Positions 36,056 through 48,900 of a stretch of 64,000 bases of DNA are shown piece after piece. The stretch spans positions 50,970,624 to 51,034,623 of the forward strand of contig CM049308.1 in NCBI GenBank assembly GCA_026874595.1. The letters run 5' to 3'. Below the pieces are notes generated by a model. It was given only the letters and a program-made list of their open reading frames with translations. It was not told where the DNA came from and did no database searches. Position 1 is the first letter of the stretch; each line of letters opens with the position of its first letter. The DNA comes from Sipunculus nudus. Lineage: Eukaryota > Annelida > Sipuncula > Golfingiida > Sipunculidae. A program made the position numbers and the translations under genes.

Positions 36056-37850
36056 GTAATAATGGTCAAAAGATTGGATAATGTATTCAGACATTTTTCA
36101 TATATACCAATATTAGTTTAAATATTACAGTAAAATGGTGATAACTTATTAAATCAGCTAGACTTAAAGAGAAATCATTGAGAGTCACCTTTTGAAAGTC
36201 AAGTGACTTCTGATAAAATGAGAAAATACTAAAGTCTGTTCCAGCACCCCTGTCCACCTGTTTTTTTGCGATTATTTTTTTTTGCGAGTCAAAGGAACAC
36301 CAACACTTTTGTCTTTGGTCTTATTATGGAAATAATAGCCTACCTTATGGCATTTTGCTGTAAACAATTTAAAACCATTTTATGAGTAACTAGTCTATTC
36401 TATAGTGACATCTTTCCAGTAATTTGTGAAATAGGCATATCAGGAATATTAATGACGTCATAATAGCTGTGACGTATTAAAGAGGCACCAACATTCATTG
36501 GACCAATGATCAAGAGCTGCTGACCTCTGTTTACAGTGAGACTTGTATTCTCCATGTGCACATGCTTCACTGTTTCATCACATTACTTTATAACCATATC
36601 CAAGGAGGTTAAACAAGGGCCATTTATTAGGGACGCCATGAACCACAGATATATATGAGACAGGTCAACCAGGCGGTAAAGTAAATAATATTTATGTTGT
36701 GAGCAAGTAAGGTACCAAAAATTACGCATTTGCCTCTTTATGCCATTGGTGCAAATTTTGTTTGGCAAGTTTGTCTTATGTAGAGGTAATCGCAAAAAAT
36801 CAGGTTGACAGGGGCAGTGGAACGGATTATTGTCTTATTATGTTGTTTGCCAGTACAGTTGGTACTTTTACATATTATGTAAAATTCTCTGGTACAGTAT
36901 TTCACTGTACCTCTACACTGGAGGTGTAGGTCTGAATACATAACAGGGGTTGTAGGGTATGCGGTATGAACACAGAGGTGCTGGGATTATGGTTTAATGA
37001 CTAAGGGAGCCCTGAAAGTTCTTCTCTGTTCTACTAACATTTGTGTCATTGCCCTTTCAACAGCAAAGATTTGCAAGTACATGTAGTCCAATTGAAAAAA
37101 TTTTGACACAAGCAAACATTTATGCAGCCAGGATCCTCAGGATGACACTGATTTGAATATATATTGAATATATTTGTATATGAACTCAACTTGTGGACAA
37201 AAAATAGATAAAATGTACTCTGTGTGATTTCCTACCTCTTCCACCTTCAATATGTTAGAGATTATCTTCTGTCTTGAAAAAGGTCATTTTCATCTTTTGA
37301 CTTAAGTGGTCATGATAGGTCCATGTATGAACTTGAAGCTGTTTTTCTCACCTCAGGTTACAGTCCATCAATTTAATAAGCTAGTAATTGCTTGTCTAGT
37401 TTGAAAAGGAGATATTATGATCTTGATTAAATTATAATTCTCAGACTGCTTAGGAACCAATAGAGTGAAAAAATAAAGTCAGATTACTGGCATAGTAATG
37501 ATAATTTTTTCTTGATGTACTTTTGCTTTTTCTGTCAACACCCAATACTTTATATGTCATTTGAGAAGTCATGTGATACACGGTATTAATTATGCCAACA
37601 ATATAGTCAGATGTATGACCAGCAAGCTCATTGCAGCATGAAAACACAGAAAATACAGAATATGTATTAACACACAATATCAGCATACTATGGGCATACA
37701 ATGTTTTATTAGTAAACAGTGTTAATGCACCATAATATTTGCTTAAACATTAGTTAGAAACATTTAAAAAATCTGTTGAAGTGTATTTTATAACAGCACC
37801 ATACCACTCTTTTGCATCCAAATACATTACATAGATGCTTTGCTTTGCAG
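36056..37850 (+). other. RALGAPB intron 6
   Basis: Contains the second MITE copy (36232-36829). From 36830 to 37850 nothing else is recognised. Confidence 0.7.
36232..36829. mobile_element. MITE with long terminal inverted repeats (copy 2)
   Basis: Same family and orientation as 22648-23248. The left end 'agtctgttccagcacccctgtccacctg' and the right end 'caggttgacaggggcagtggaacggatt' are inverted complements. It also keeps TGACGTCA (36453-36460) and 'attaaagaggcaccaacatt' (copy 1 has 'actaaagaggcaccaacatt'). Confidence 0.85.
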
Positions 37851-38003
37851 GAACAAATTATGCTTTACGACCTAGCAGTCACAGTCAGCTTGGCCATTCT
37901 GCCACCCTGCCAGCCTCCCACCAGGCTCTTCATTCTGCTGGCACACCTCCCCACCAGAGGAAAAACAAAACTCCCTCACTCATCCCTCCAACCTCATCAA
38001 AAG
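37851..38003 (+). CDS. RALGAPB: RALGAPB coding exon 7 (residues 353-404)
   Basis: Acceptor TGCTTTGCAG, donor GTGACA. It encodes a low-complexity Ser/Pro/His-rich linker (GTNYALRPSSHSQLGHSATL, then TPPHQRKNKTPS). The vertebrate protein also has a disordered basic, Ser/Thr-rich linker here with a TPPHNRR motif at the same place as TPPHQRK. The frame is kept with one base in and one out. Confidence 0.88.
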
Positions 38004-39336
38004 GTGACATGGTTACTGCATGCGAGTCTGTTTATATATGTTTGTGTGTGTGTGTGTGTGCACGCACTAAAGTACCTTGTATCAGTCTTTGAAACCTTGT
38101 ATATGAAAGGCATCATTATACAGCAAGTGAACATGATACCTGCTTAATACACATCATTTATGAGAGAAGCTGCTGAAATTGATAATTGATATATCTAAAT
38201 CATTTCCTCTGCAAATATTATCCTTTATTCTTCTGTATATTGTAGACTTGTTGAATTGAACTTTACTATGAACATGTTCTTGCTTTTTGTAGTATAATCA
38301 TGGCAGCATAACATTTCATGAATGGAGTTATATTATGGTCTATGACTGGAACAGCCGGTATATGTTTAATGGTTTAACAAAGCCAATATATGTATGACAG
38401 TGACTGATATGTTATTATGCAGTTTAGATTTCAGAATTTACACCTTTTCCCAGGGAGCTTGGCAAAACACTGTTCCCCATGCTAGTAGCTTTGAATTGAA
38501 CTGAAGCCCTTTAAATGAATGTAAAATCCTATTCTTGAGCTAAACATCCATATTCCTTCCCTTACCTGCTATGTAATTCTCAACCCACTACCCAACATAA
38601 TCACCAACCACAAGTGGGCATTAAATACTTCTAATAAGAAGCTGCTTCATGGTAAAAAATTATGTCTCTGTAACCTCACCAGCCATTAGAAATCAGGTTA
38701 CCTTGGCCTCACCGACCATTAGAATTTAGGTAACTGGCCTCACCAACCATTAGAATTTAGGTAACTGTGGCCTCACCAACCATTAGAATTTAGGTAACTG
38801 TGGCCTCATGAACCATTAGAATTAAAGTAACTGTGGCCTCAGTCATCTTGAGAATTTAGGCCACTGTAACCTTAACGTTTTCTCATACATTTTGGTTTTA
38901 ATGGGGATGGGTCAACTGTATTTACTAGACATAGAAGTACTAACCAGACTACTAACACTTGACTAATGTTTTATTCTTTTATTTTATGGTATTTTTGCTG
39001 AATTTTCTAATAATATTTACACCAATGATTTAAATGTTTAGTGTGAACAAATTTGCAATATTTTATGAGAAGTATGTCATTGAATGTTTCTTTATAGAGA
39101 GAATATCTGCATAGTGCTGTTAGGTTAGCACAAGGCCACACAACTTTATCAGCTCCATATTAAATAAAATGAAAACCTGAGCCAAAAATCACATCTTAAT
39201 TGTAAATTAGTTCAACATATTTTTTTTTTGTTCACCAGATTTGTGAGTCATTGAAACTTATAAGCATAGCTGCTCAGCTTGATTCCTGATTGCCATAAAC
39301 AGTACCATTGTTAATTATAATATTGATTAAAAACAG
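38004..39336 (+). other. RALGAPB intron 7
   Basis: Holds a (TG)n run at 38043-38060 and a 30-33 bp tandem repeat at 38665-38870. Confidence 0.7.
38665..38870 (+). repeat. 30-33 bp tandem repeat, about 6 copies
   Basis: Unit 'ggcctcaccaaccattagaa' plus 'tttaggtaactgt', with small length changes and decay at both ends. Confidence 0.85.
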
Positions 39337-39528
39337 GTTCCACCAAGAGCAGCACATCCAAAACGTTGGCTCAGACACCTTCAGGCAGTCCAACACAACA
39401 CATCAAACCCACCAAACTGTCTCTGGCTGCCGGCCGACCTACTGTCAACAGTGTCCTGCATATGTTTGGAGCGTGGCTGTTTGAGGCGTCTCTCACTGGG
39501 GTCCATGTGTACGGAGCCCATGCAAACA
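39337..39528 (+). CDS. RALGAPB: RALGAPB coding exon 8 (residues 404-468)
   Basis: Acceptor AAAAACAG, donor GTAAGT. A Ser/Thr-rich start is followed by GRPTVNSVLHMFGAWLFEAS, which matches vertebrate [20 protein letters not shown]. It marks the return to folded helical-repeat structure after the linker. One base in, one out. Followed by an 8.2 kb intron. Confidence 0.94.
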
Positions 39529-40671
39529 GTAAGTCACAGCACTTGTGGTCTTCTCAGTTTTTATCGGTAGATGCAGCTTGTCTTTTTGGTCTGAGTTAGC
39601 TTAAGAAATAATTGTTCACCACTAATAAACAAACTGACAGTTAGTTATTGTAGGATGCCTTTAAGGAAAGACTCTGAATACTTTTCTCGACACTTGACCT
39701 AATATATTATGATAAACATGTTTACAAATGAAAATACAATCTAATTACAACAACATTATATTCAGTTATGGCATTATTCATAAGATATTCTGTTTATTTG
39801 CATCCTGTATGATTGTATCCGTGTGAGATTTAACCATTGATACAGATTACCTTTCAGGATCTCTCCTTGGTATTAAAATGGTTGAGGCTAAATTTGTAAC
39901 ATGGACTATGCATGGCTTTCATATCTTCATTAGAAAGGTGAATTTTTAATACAAAAGTTGCATTTCTATACATTAAAAGCTACTGTTAGGCAGCTTGATT
40001 AGAGCAGGTACATGCTAGATAGCCTGGAGTAAGGTACTGCTATGGAGGGTTTGTCACTGAGTATTATATATACCTGCATGTGTAGCTGCATGCAAAGATG
40101 TCCCTATCTTTATTTGATGAATATTACTATTCAGTCAGCATTGTAAGTCATATGTTTTTCAGGGGTTCACTAATGTCATTTATTGTTCAATTTACTGCCC
40201 TCCAGTTCCGGAAATGTTCCTTCCATGGCCAACACCATGTAAGACCAATCTCGCTGTTGTGACATACCTATGTTGTTCAGTGGTTAGCTGTAGGGTGTCG
40301 CCACCTTCCTATTGGTGTTGTGTAGATTATATCCACCCAGCAGTTTTCAAAGGAAATAATGTATAAATGCCATGCAATAATAAATGTAATAAACCCTGAA
40401 TGTTTTGGTATACTGTTCTTAGATATAGCCTGAAACTTCTGAAAAGGGGAGAGATTTTACAGAAAGAATAAGGCTATAAAGCCTTGCTGTTTCTCTTTTA
40501 AACTCCCATTGTTGCACAAAATACAGTATACTTGTAATAAAGAGAACTGTTTGATTGAAGTATAATGATATATTAATACATTGTATATCAGTGTTGTGAC
40601 TAAAATGAACAACCCCCACACACTTACATACAAAAACTAATGTATCACACATAAAGCAGGACTTTATTGTA

Positions 40672-42124
40672 TCCGCCAAAACAAAGTTTTGCGGATACTA
40701 TGTTTTTGACTGGGTTCCGCCGCTGCCGCATTCGTTTCCGGAGAACTTCTCTGAGACTACTGGACTGATTTTGAGGAAACTTACACCAATTATCGGGTCA
40801 CATGTGAACTGGTGCCTAACCAATTGCCATTGACCTCTGACCTTTCCTCTCTGCCCAGCGTCGATTGTGCGTCTGTTTCCAAACATAAACCCACATATCT
40901 TGGGAACCGTTTGACCAATCAGGAAAAAAATTTTGTACAAATGTAGCCCTTGGATAGCTTTATAACATACACAAAAAATGTTGGCACCACCTGCAACCAT
41001 GTTTGCACAGTGTCCATCTGTTCGTCTGCCTTGGGTTAAAATCACTCACATCTCTGCAGTGCTTTGACTAATTCACCAGAAATTTGGCATGAGTATACAT
41101 CCTGGAAAGCTTTCTTGATTTTATGACAAGTGGCGCCACCTACATTCAAGTTCACGCTGCAGACATCCAAGCTCATATCTCGGGAACCGTTTGACCAATT
41201 GGGCCAAAATTGTGCATGTGAATAGATCTCACATAGCTCTTTATCTTACACAAAACTGGTGGCGCCACCTGCAACCATTTTTGCACAGCGTCCATCTGTT
41301 TGTCTGCTGTGGGATAAAATCACTCATATCTCGGCAGTGGTTTCACATACCTGCCTAAAATTTTGCAGGTTTACACATCCTGAACAGCTTTCTTGATTTT
41401 ATGACAGGTGCGCCACCTACATTCACGTTCATGCTGCAGACATCCAAGCTCATATCTCGGGAACCATTTGACCGATTGGGCCAAAATTTTGCATATTTAT
41501 ACATCTCACATAGCTCTTTATCATACGCAGAACTGGTGGCGCCACCTGCAACCATTTTTGCACACCATCCCTCTGTTTGTCTGCCGTTGGATAAAATTAC
41601 TCATAACTTGGCTGTGGTTTTACATATCTGCCTAAAATTTTGCATATTTATACATCCTGGACAGCTTTCTTAATTTTATGACAGGTGGCACCACCTACAT
41701 TCTAGTTTACACTGCAGACATCCAAGCTCATATCTCGGGAACTGTTTGACCGATTGGGCCAAAATATTGCATGTGTATAAATCTCACATAGCTATTTATC
41801 ATACACAAAACTGGAGGGGCCACCTGCAACCATTGTTGCACAGCGTCCCTCTGTTTGTCTGCTGTTGGCTAAAATCACTCATATCTGAGTAGTGGTTTGA
41901 CTTATCTGCCTAAAATGTTGCGTGTTTATACATCTTGGTTAGCTTTCTCAATTTTTTTGGCAGGTGGCGCCACCTACATACACATTTCGGCTGCAGACAT
42001 CCATGCTAATATGCAACACACCTCACTCTATTTCCCCTTTCCACTCAATCCATGCCTCACATCACCAGTTCCACTCTGATATTGGGGGATACATGTAGTC
42101 GCTTGTCGACTACCCATATTCTAG
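40672..42124 (+). mobile_element. Non-autonomous helitron-like element (family B), long copy
   Basis: 5' end A|TCCGCCAAAAC with a fold-back (ATCCGCC AAAAC ... GTTTTGCGGAT). 3' end: GGGGGATACA, then the hairpin GTAGTCG-CTTGT-CGACTAC, then 'ccatatt' and CTAG followed by T. Known Helitrons insert between A and T, start with TC and end CTRR shortly after a hairpin; this fits. Inside are about 3.5 units of about 280 bp, each with two GGTGGCGCCACCT-type cores (41131, 41259, 41406, 41536, 41685, 41816, 41962). No Rep/helicase is encoded. A 402-bp copy is at 52405-52806. Confidence 0.75.
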
Positions 42125-45100
42125 TTAAATTACATGATTCTCTTTATTCTATTTATTTTTTGGCAGAATTGGAACAGCTGCTTTTAAGGTGTTTTAAAAT
42201 ATAGTTTCCTCAGTCAAATACTGAACACTTTTCAAGGTAATATATTATCTGACCCTATAAACACATATTATGTGTTTTAGCTTCTCTCTGAATGGGTAGC
42301 TTTCTTCTCTAGCATGTTGCTGAGTTTAATTAGCTACAGGTGGCCAAGTCAAGTAGCTTTGGACAAAGTTGACATTATTTGATTTTAAATGACAATGTAA
42401 CCAAATAAAGAGATGAACTGATGAAGACAGTACAGTAACTTAAACAATGTCATCTATGTGAGAACATAGAGATATTAGAGAATAGTTTCATATAAGTATG
42501 GTTAATAAACAGAAATCACACACATTTGATAATTGAAATCTGTGAAATCTGTTTGGAATTACCCCAAAAGTATTATAGTATATTTTCCTTGAAAATAATA
42601 GTATAAATTTATAATTAATGGTAGCTTAAGGGTTCACAACAACTGTAGGCAAATGATAATTCTAATAGCTTTGCCTGTTTTTTAGTATTGCATGTGTTTT
42701 ATTGCATGTTTACTAGAGGTGTCTTTGCATGATGGTGTTTTTATTTACACAGTGGCTTTTGGTGTCTTCTTAACTTTAAAACTTATCTGATGTACATGAT
42801 TATTACTCTCAGTAGAACACCTGTTTTCATAGATCTTAATATGGTTAGAAACTCAGAATGTCAGCTTCATAAGGACCTCATCTGAGCCAGCAATATTTTC
42901 AATGAACCACTTTAACAGGGGTTTTCATTGAGGTTTTTCACCATTGTCAAATGCTCATAGTAACTGTTGATGGTGCATTTGGAAATAAAAGATGCATGTT
43001 GCTTTAACAATTAGATGTAGTTTGTCATCTCTGCTAATGACCTCTTCATCATTATTATAATTTTTAATTAAGTATTTGGTGTGGAATGATACAAGTTTCT
43101 TTAATTATGACTAACTTTGAATCTTGTTAAAACTTTAATGATGAACACATTTTGGCTTATGTTAATGTAAACATCATTTACTTTTAATCTTTGTGCTGCT
43201 CAGCCCAGGGGTTTGTTGGATTGATTTCCAACACAGATTCATAGGAAATAGTAATATTAATTGTTGATCTACATTCATATTGATCATAATGCCTGCCTGC
43301 AGAATTCATCAAAGTTTCGTGATCAATGTAGTGCTGTTCTGTGTTTGATATTTGAATTTTGCTGTTAAATTAAAGTTGCATTTTTGTTGTGTGAAAGCAT
43401 TAAACCTGTCTACATGTTAAATGTATTTACAAGGGAACATTTCTTACACCATTTTGTTGAAGGTTGAAGTTATATTTTCATGCATAGAGTATGTGTGAAA
43501 TAATGAATTGCTGTGCAACATCTTGTCATTTTAGTGTCCAACTTTGGCTTTCACAAATATACATCCTTGTACTCTCTACAAATGATACTATAAACATGTC
43601 GGCATGTATCTAATAATGGGGTTTTAAGCTTGATGCTGTACTTTGTTCATATGACATTCATATAATTATCAACCTTAATGACTCGTCATTTCTGTGTTTA
43701 ATAGTAATTGTTGATAATCTCATAATTTAATTCATGTCTAACAGCTTATGTATATGTAGAATAATAGCCTGCTGTTTCATTGATCAACGATGTATTTACT
43801 TTGTTTTAACAGAATCAATTCAGAATTGTATTACCACAATTATCATTTTTAACAAAGTTAATTAAATCAGAATTTGCTTGACTGAATAATGGAATTGCAG
43901 AAATTTTTTATCATGAAATTATGCTTATATGCCCCATTTGATGTATAAATTAATAACATGTTTTAAAAAATTCCATTTTAAGCTAAAGGGCTTTAAAAAA
44001 TATTACTACACTTATGAAATAAAAAGCTTTAGTAAAAAAGACATTGAAATTATATTGACTTTGATTACTCAAAAAGGCTGTACTAGTAGGACATTACATT
44101 CTTTGGTATTAATCAATCTGCACGTTTTTGTCAAGCAAATTCACAGTTATGTAATTTATATTTACATTATCTATCTGAATAATTATTCTCATATTTGAGA
44201 TAACATGGTATGTGCATTTCTGTTGCCATGGTAACATGCTCAGCTGTCTCTGTAGGACCTCCACGTACACTCGCTGCCTCTGAGAATGTAACACTAGTAC
44301 TGGGTGTTGGGGACTCTGCACTTGGGGACTATAATCTTAGTCTGGTACTGTGAATCTAGGACTGTAATATCAATGCTTTGTATGTTAATACTGTGGTAGT
44401 TTTGTTTGTCCTGCTTGGTGCTTTCTGCTGCTTCTGTTTGGTGGCTGGTGTCTTGTTAATTTTACCGCACTTATGGACTTCTGCTTCATGACTGTGAAAA
44501 CAGAAATCAGATCAACATTTCCCAAAAAGCAACATTCAATCAATCTATCAATAATTAATCATTTTCAATTAAATAATATATGCAAGTCTGATCAGTTGTT
44601 AAAAGGTGAGATATTTAAAGAAGATCATATAAAATTAGGTTCCTGTTAGGTTGTAAATTGAATTTTGACAAACAAATTTTTGTTTAACTAAAGTTAAATG
44701 GAGAGAACTCTTGCAGAAACTGAATTAAAGTGATATACTGAAAGATGACAGAGTGTAAATTGAAATTGTACATATTAAAAGTGCATTATCCTGGTTAAAC
44801 CATATAAGCAAAATTTTAAGCATAAGTTCTTTTATATCCAACTTAGGATCCTTTGATCACAGACAAAAAAGAAATGAAGTATTTGCCTAATTTGTCTTTG
44901 CTGGTCATAAGAATTGTGATTCTATAAAGTAATAGCCATCATATTGTATACGACCTCCATGCTGTCAGTGACTTAATGTTGATAGGATTAATGCAAAGGC
45001 TGCACATCTTGTGTAATGGTACACACACTGCTCATACTTCATGTATAACTGTGTGTACCAGTACATGTTCATTGCTCACAGTAAACTTTTTTGGCTGGTC

Positions 45101-45130
45101 TTCATTTTCTCTCCTTGTGTCATACCCATT

Positions 45131-46143
45131 TTATTAGGGCACCACTTGAAAAGCAGTGCCCTATAGTGATCACCGTGTCAGTCCATCCTTCTGTCCTTCA
45201 GTTGGTCCGTCCATCCGTCCTTCCCTCCTTCCGTACTTACTTCCTACCGTCAGTGACGCTTTCTTTTGCGCGCAATAACTCAACAGCAACACACTGCAGC
45301 TTTCCCGAATTCACATGGATGATTGGTACCTATAAGGGCTCCAGACGAATTACACACTTGTTTGAATTCCATTATGGGTACCACAGCCCAATGGCTGATT
45401 TCCTTTTGCACACAATAATTCAAGAACAGAATACTGCAGCTTTCCCAAATTCACAGGGATGATTGGTACCTATGAGGGGTCAAGACCTGTCAAATTACAG
45501 ACTTGTCGGAATTCCAATATGACCACAGCCTAATCCCAGACTTTCTTTCAAATGGGCTATTTCAAAAACAACCTACTGCAGCTTTCCCAAATTCACAGAG
45601 ATGATTGGTAGCTATACTGGATTCACACTTATTGAATTACAGACCTATCAGAATTTCATTATGGCTGCTACAGCCTATTAGCTGATTTTCTTTAGCGCCA
45701 GATTACTCAACAACAACCTACTGCAGCTTTCCCAAATTCACAGGGATGATTGGTACATATGAGGACTCCAGACCTATTGAATTACAGACCTGTTGTAATT
45801 GCAATATTGCTGCCACAGCCTGATCACTGATTTCCTTTTACATGCGTAACTCAACAACAACCTACTGCAGCTTTCCAAATTCCTCAGGGATCATTGGTAC
45901 CTCAAAATCAAATATAGCTAACAGACTACATTCAGTGATTTCCTATTGCACACATTGTTTCAGGCATATCTTCTTTAATATCATTTGATCCAGTAGGATT
46001 TTTTCCCTCATGCATATGGATAAAAACCTGTTTCTGTTTGTCATATTTTTCACATTTAACTTAATTTTTCACCCATATGTAAACTAGTCCAGCACTAGCA
46101 GAAAGGCGGGGCCCTCTGAGGACCATTGTCCGACCACATCTAG
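45131..46143 (+). mobile_element. Helitron-like unit repeat element (family C)
   Basis: The head folds back (GGGCACC...GTGCCC, 45137-45163) and is followed by GTCCGTCCATCCGTCC-type sequence. Five internal units of 140-145 bp carry 'ctgcagctttcccaaattca' (45294, 45434, 45576, 45721, 45865). The tail has the hairpin GGACCATTGTCC, then 'gaccacat' and CTAG followed by T, as in Helitron 3' ends. The 5' end does not show the usual TC, so the left boundary and class are less sure. Confidence 0.55.
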
Positions 46144-47732
46144 TTTCATTTTACTTTTAAAATTGTTTCTATTTTGTTTTGGGAAGAGTTTATATTATTT
46201 GAGGAGTAATATTGGTGGGTCCTTTATATCATCTTTTAAAATTCTCATATGCTAAAAAATTTTAAATATATTCTAGGAAATGAGGGAATAAAAGTGAAGT
46301 TAAATTAAAAACAGTTAAAGTAGTAAAATCAGGAAAATTATTTAAAGATATTGATTTTTACTTTAAATTCAAATACAGTAAACAACAACAACAACTAATC
46401 TATGGCAGACAACATATATATTTTGGATAATAGTGATTTTAAGTATAAATTCTCCATAAAAAAATAGAATATTCATTTAAATTACATCTGACATATACTG
46501 TGATGAAATATTGTGTTTATAATCCCCATGCTTCTGACACTAAAAGGTTAATGAAAAGTGGATCTTCTCTATGTAGGTGTTTTTATCATTTGATCAATTC
46601 ATTTGCTATCTATTTTATCAGAAAACAAGAAGTTATTTCGTGTCTTCTTAAATTTTTGATAAATGAGTAAAAAGGTTCACAGATTGCCTTTTCTAACAAT
46701 ACTGTTACATTTGGGAGTTTGGTGCAATGAAAACAATGCATTTGGTATTCAAATAACTACTTTAAAATAGTCTTTCAATAACACTTGAAATTCTTATATG
46801 TATCAGCGAACCATATGTATAATAGTTCTGAATGTAAACCATGTCAAAATTCTTACTAAATGGAAGACTTTCAATCTTAGCTGGCTCCATCAGTTGCCAG
46901 ACATTTGTTTTTATGTAAGCTTCATGTAGGGCAGTCCCATTCCATAATCCAGCCCAGGACTAAGGGCTGGTCATATTACTGCACAAAAGAGTCAGACTCA
47001 TAGACATTAGTGTACTTACCTGTCCATCAATAACAAGATGGATGGTGCTAAAAAACCTGTACAAAATTCTCGTATCTACCTGCCATTGTCATGTCATTGA
47101 AATATTTCATATATGCTGGAAAGTGCTTTTATTTCACAGGTTTATAAAATCCTCAAGGCATATTGATTAATTGGGCAGTGATACAGACAGTTGCCATTAA
47201 GGGGGTATATTTCCCTTATTAATGGTAAATACTGTAAAGACAAAAAAACCTTGATATATTTGATCTCTCTTAAATTGCATAATTCCCTGAAAAATATACT
47301 TTCATTAAAACTTGGTAAAACTTGAATGTGTCAAATCTGAGGTATGTTCTCTTGACAGTGTCTTCAACTTCAAGGAATTTACTGCAGTGAGGAACATACG
47401 GCTGATCACCTTTATATTGAAGTGTTTGACACATATCACCAATTTGATATGTGGGAATGGGTGGCTGGGGAGTTGGGGTGTTGAGCATGATATTAATCTA
47501 TAAGGCATTTTAGACTTTGAAAGGAGTTGTATTTTTTGGTTCATGTTAGTTTGTCATGGTGAATGTTGCTTTCCTGTAAGCTTTTTTATTTAAACATATA
47601 CCAGCACGTGGCAGTGTTATATAATATGGCTAGATATGTGGCGTCATGATAATCTCCACCAGGGGGCAGTAGTAGACAGACTTGCTTGTTGTACATGCGG
47701 AGGCAGCATGGTTGTATGTGGTGGCTTTACAG

Positions 47733-47965
47733 CTTCAGCTAAACGTCGGACGGCGTCGTTCCGACTGACCAGTGACGGAGAGAGGTCTTCTTCTTCAGCG
47801 GTAGAAGACCCGTCAATCATGGGACCAAACCTGTACCAGGCGGGTCGAGCGGAGGCATGTGGGACGCTGTGCCGGATATTCTCCTCGCATAAAACAGGAG
47901 AGGTCATCAAGCCTGTGTACCTGACCCGCTTTTATACAGCCATCTACTATGGCCTGCAGAGTAAT
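47733..47965 (+). CDS. RALGAPB: RALGAPB coding exon 9 (residues 468-545)
   Basis: Acceptor GGCTTTACAG, donor GTAAGT. Begins with a basic Ser-rich stretch ([11 protein letters not shown], a possible phosphorylation site) and continues to [34 protein letters not shown]. The vertebrate protein has [35 protein letters not shown] second AG 6 nt downstream (TTCAG) could give a two-residue shorter form in the same frame. Ends in phase 0. Confidence 0.95.
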
Positions 47966-48760
47966 GTAAGTTAAACAAAAGATGATCAGTCCCAGCTGGC
48001 TTCCATGATTAACCTTTGTTATGACTAATGTTGTAGCAGTTAATGTTTCAGGGCTTGATTAAATGACGAGTTTTAGATGGTCCTGAACTGGTTTTCCTTT
48101 GGCAGAGTTCACAAACATAATTATGTTTTATTATTAATTAAACCTCAAGGTGAGACATTTTCAGTGCCATCAAGTTTTGTCATTGTTGTGAGCTGCAGTT
48201 GTCTGTTGGGTATCTTGGGAACTGGATAATTTTTGAAGGGCTTATACTTCACCTAAAATTTGAAACAAAATTGTTTTTACAAAAATCTTGGATGAACTTG
48301 AAAATTAATGACCTTGACCTTGATCTCCAATGTGAAATCTGCTGAAATGAAAATTTTTCTGAACCCCATAACTTTGAACTTTTGCATATTTTTGTTTGAA
48401 AACATTTGACCTTGAACAGGACTTCAGGGTCAAATAAGCCAAATTAAAGTTCATAACTAGGATTTCTTGCAGACAAAGTAACTAATGAAATGAGTATTTC
48501 ATAAATTTCCCTCAAATTTTACACACAAGTTGCTTCCACTGAATTTCAATATTGACATACACCTGTTTTTGTATCTGGAAAAAAAGCCTTTTTTTGGGGG
48601 TGGGGGGGGGGGGGGGGGATGTGGCTGATATAGACCATTAACATATAAGCCTTATTATAAAACATTTCACAGTGCCTGAGTAACAGGGTAGACCAGACTT
48701 TGCTGTAGATAGGTAATTCATGGATCACTGACACATGACAGCTATCAACTCTTACTCCAG
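47966..48760 (+). other. RALGAPB intron 9, with a 23-nt G tract
   Basis: 48596-48618 is G-rich (five G, one T, then 17 G). A degraded unit repeat with GACCTTGACCTTG lies near 48310-48440. No exon is seen. Confidence 0.6.
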
Positions 48761-48900
48761 ACAAATGGTGAGGTTCTCGCGAGCATCATAATTAACGCAG
48801 CTGACCTGATGCGGGTAGACCTGGATGGTGTACTTGTGCTGGTTCCATCACTTCTAGGAGCCCTGGAGGCCATTCTCACAGACCTTTCTCCAAAATTCAG
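48761..48900 (+). CDS. RALGAPB: RALGAPB coding exon 10 (residues 546-592)
   Basis: Acceptor TTACTCCAG, donor GTAAAT. Reads VLASIIINAADLM, then VDLDGVLVLVPSLLGALEAI, aligned to vertebrate VLASVILNSPPLF, DLKGIDVVVPYFISALETI. Phase 0 in, two bases out. Confidence 0.93.

Larger units (their letters stand above)
39529..47732 (+). other. RALGAPB intron 8, 8.2 kb
   Basis: Contains a helitron-like element (40672-42124) and another unit-type element (45131-46143). The AT-rich parts 39529-40671, 42125-45130 and 46144-47732 show no exon that fits the phase or family; open frames at 43929-44198 and 47270-47544 lack motifs. Confidence 0.7.
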
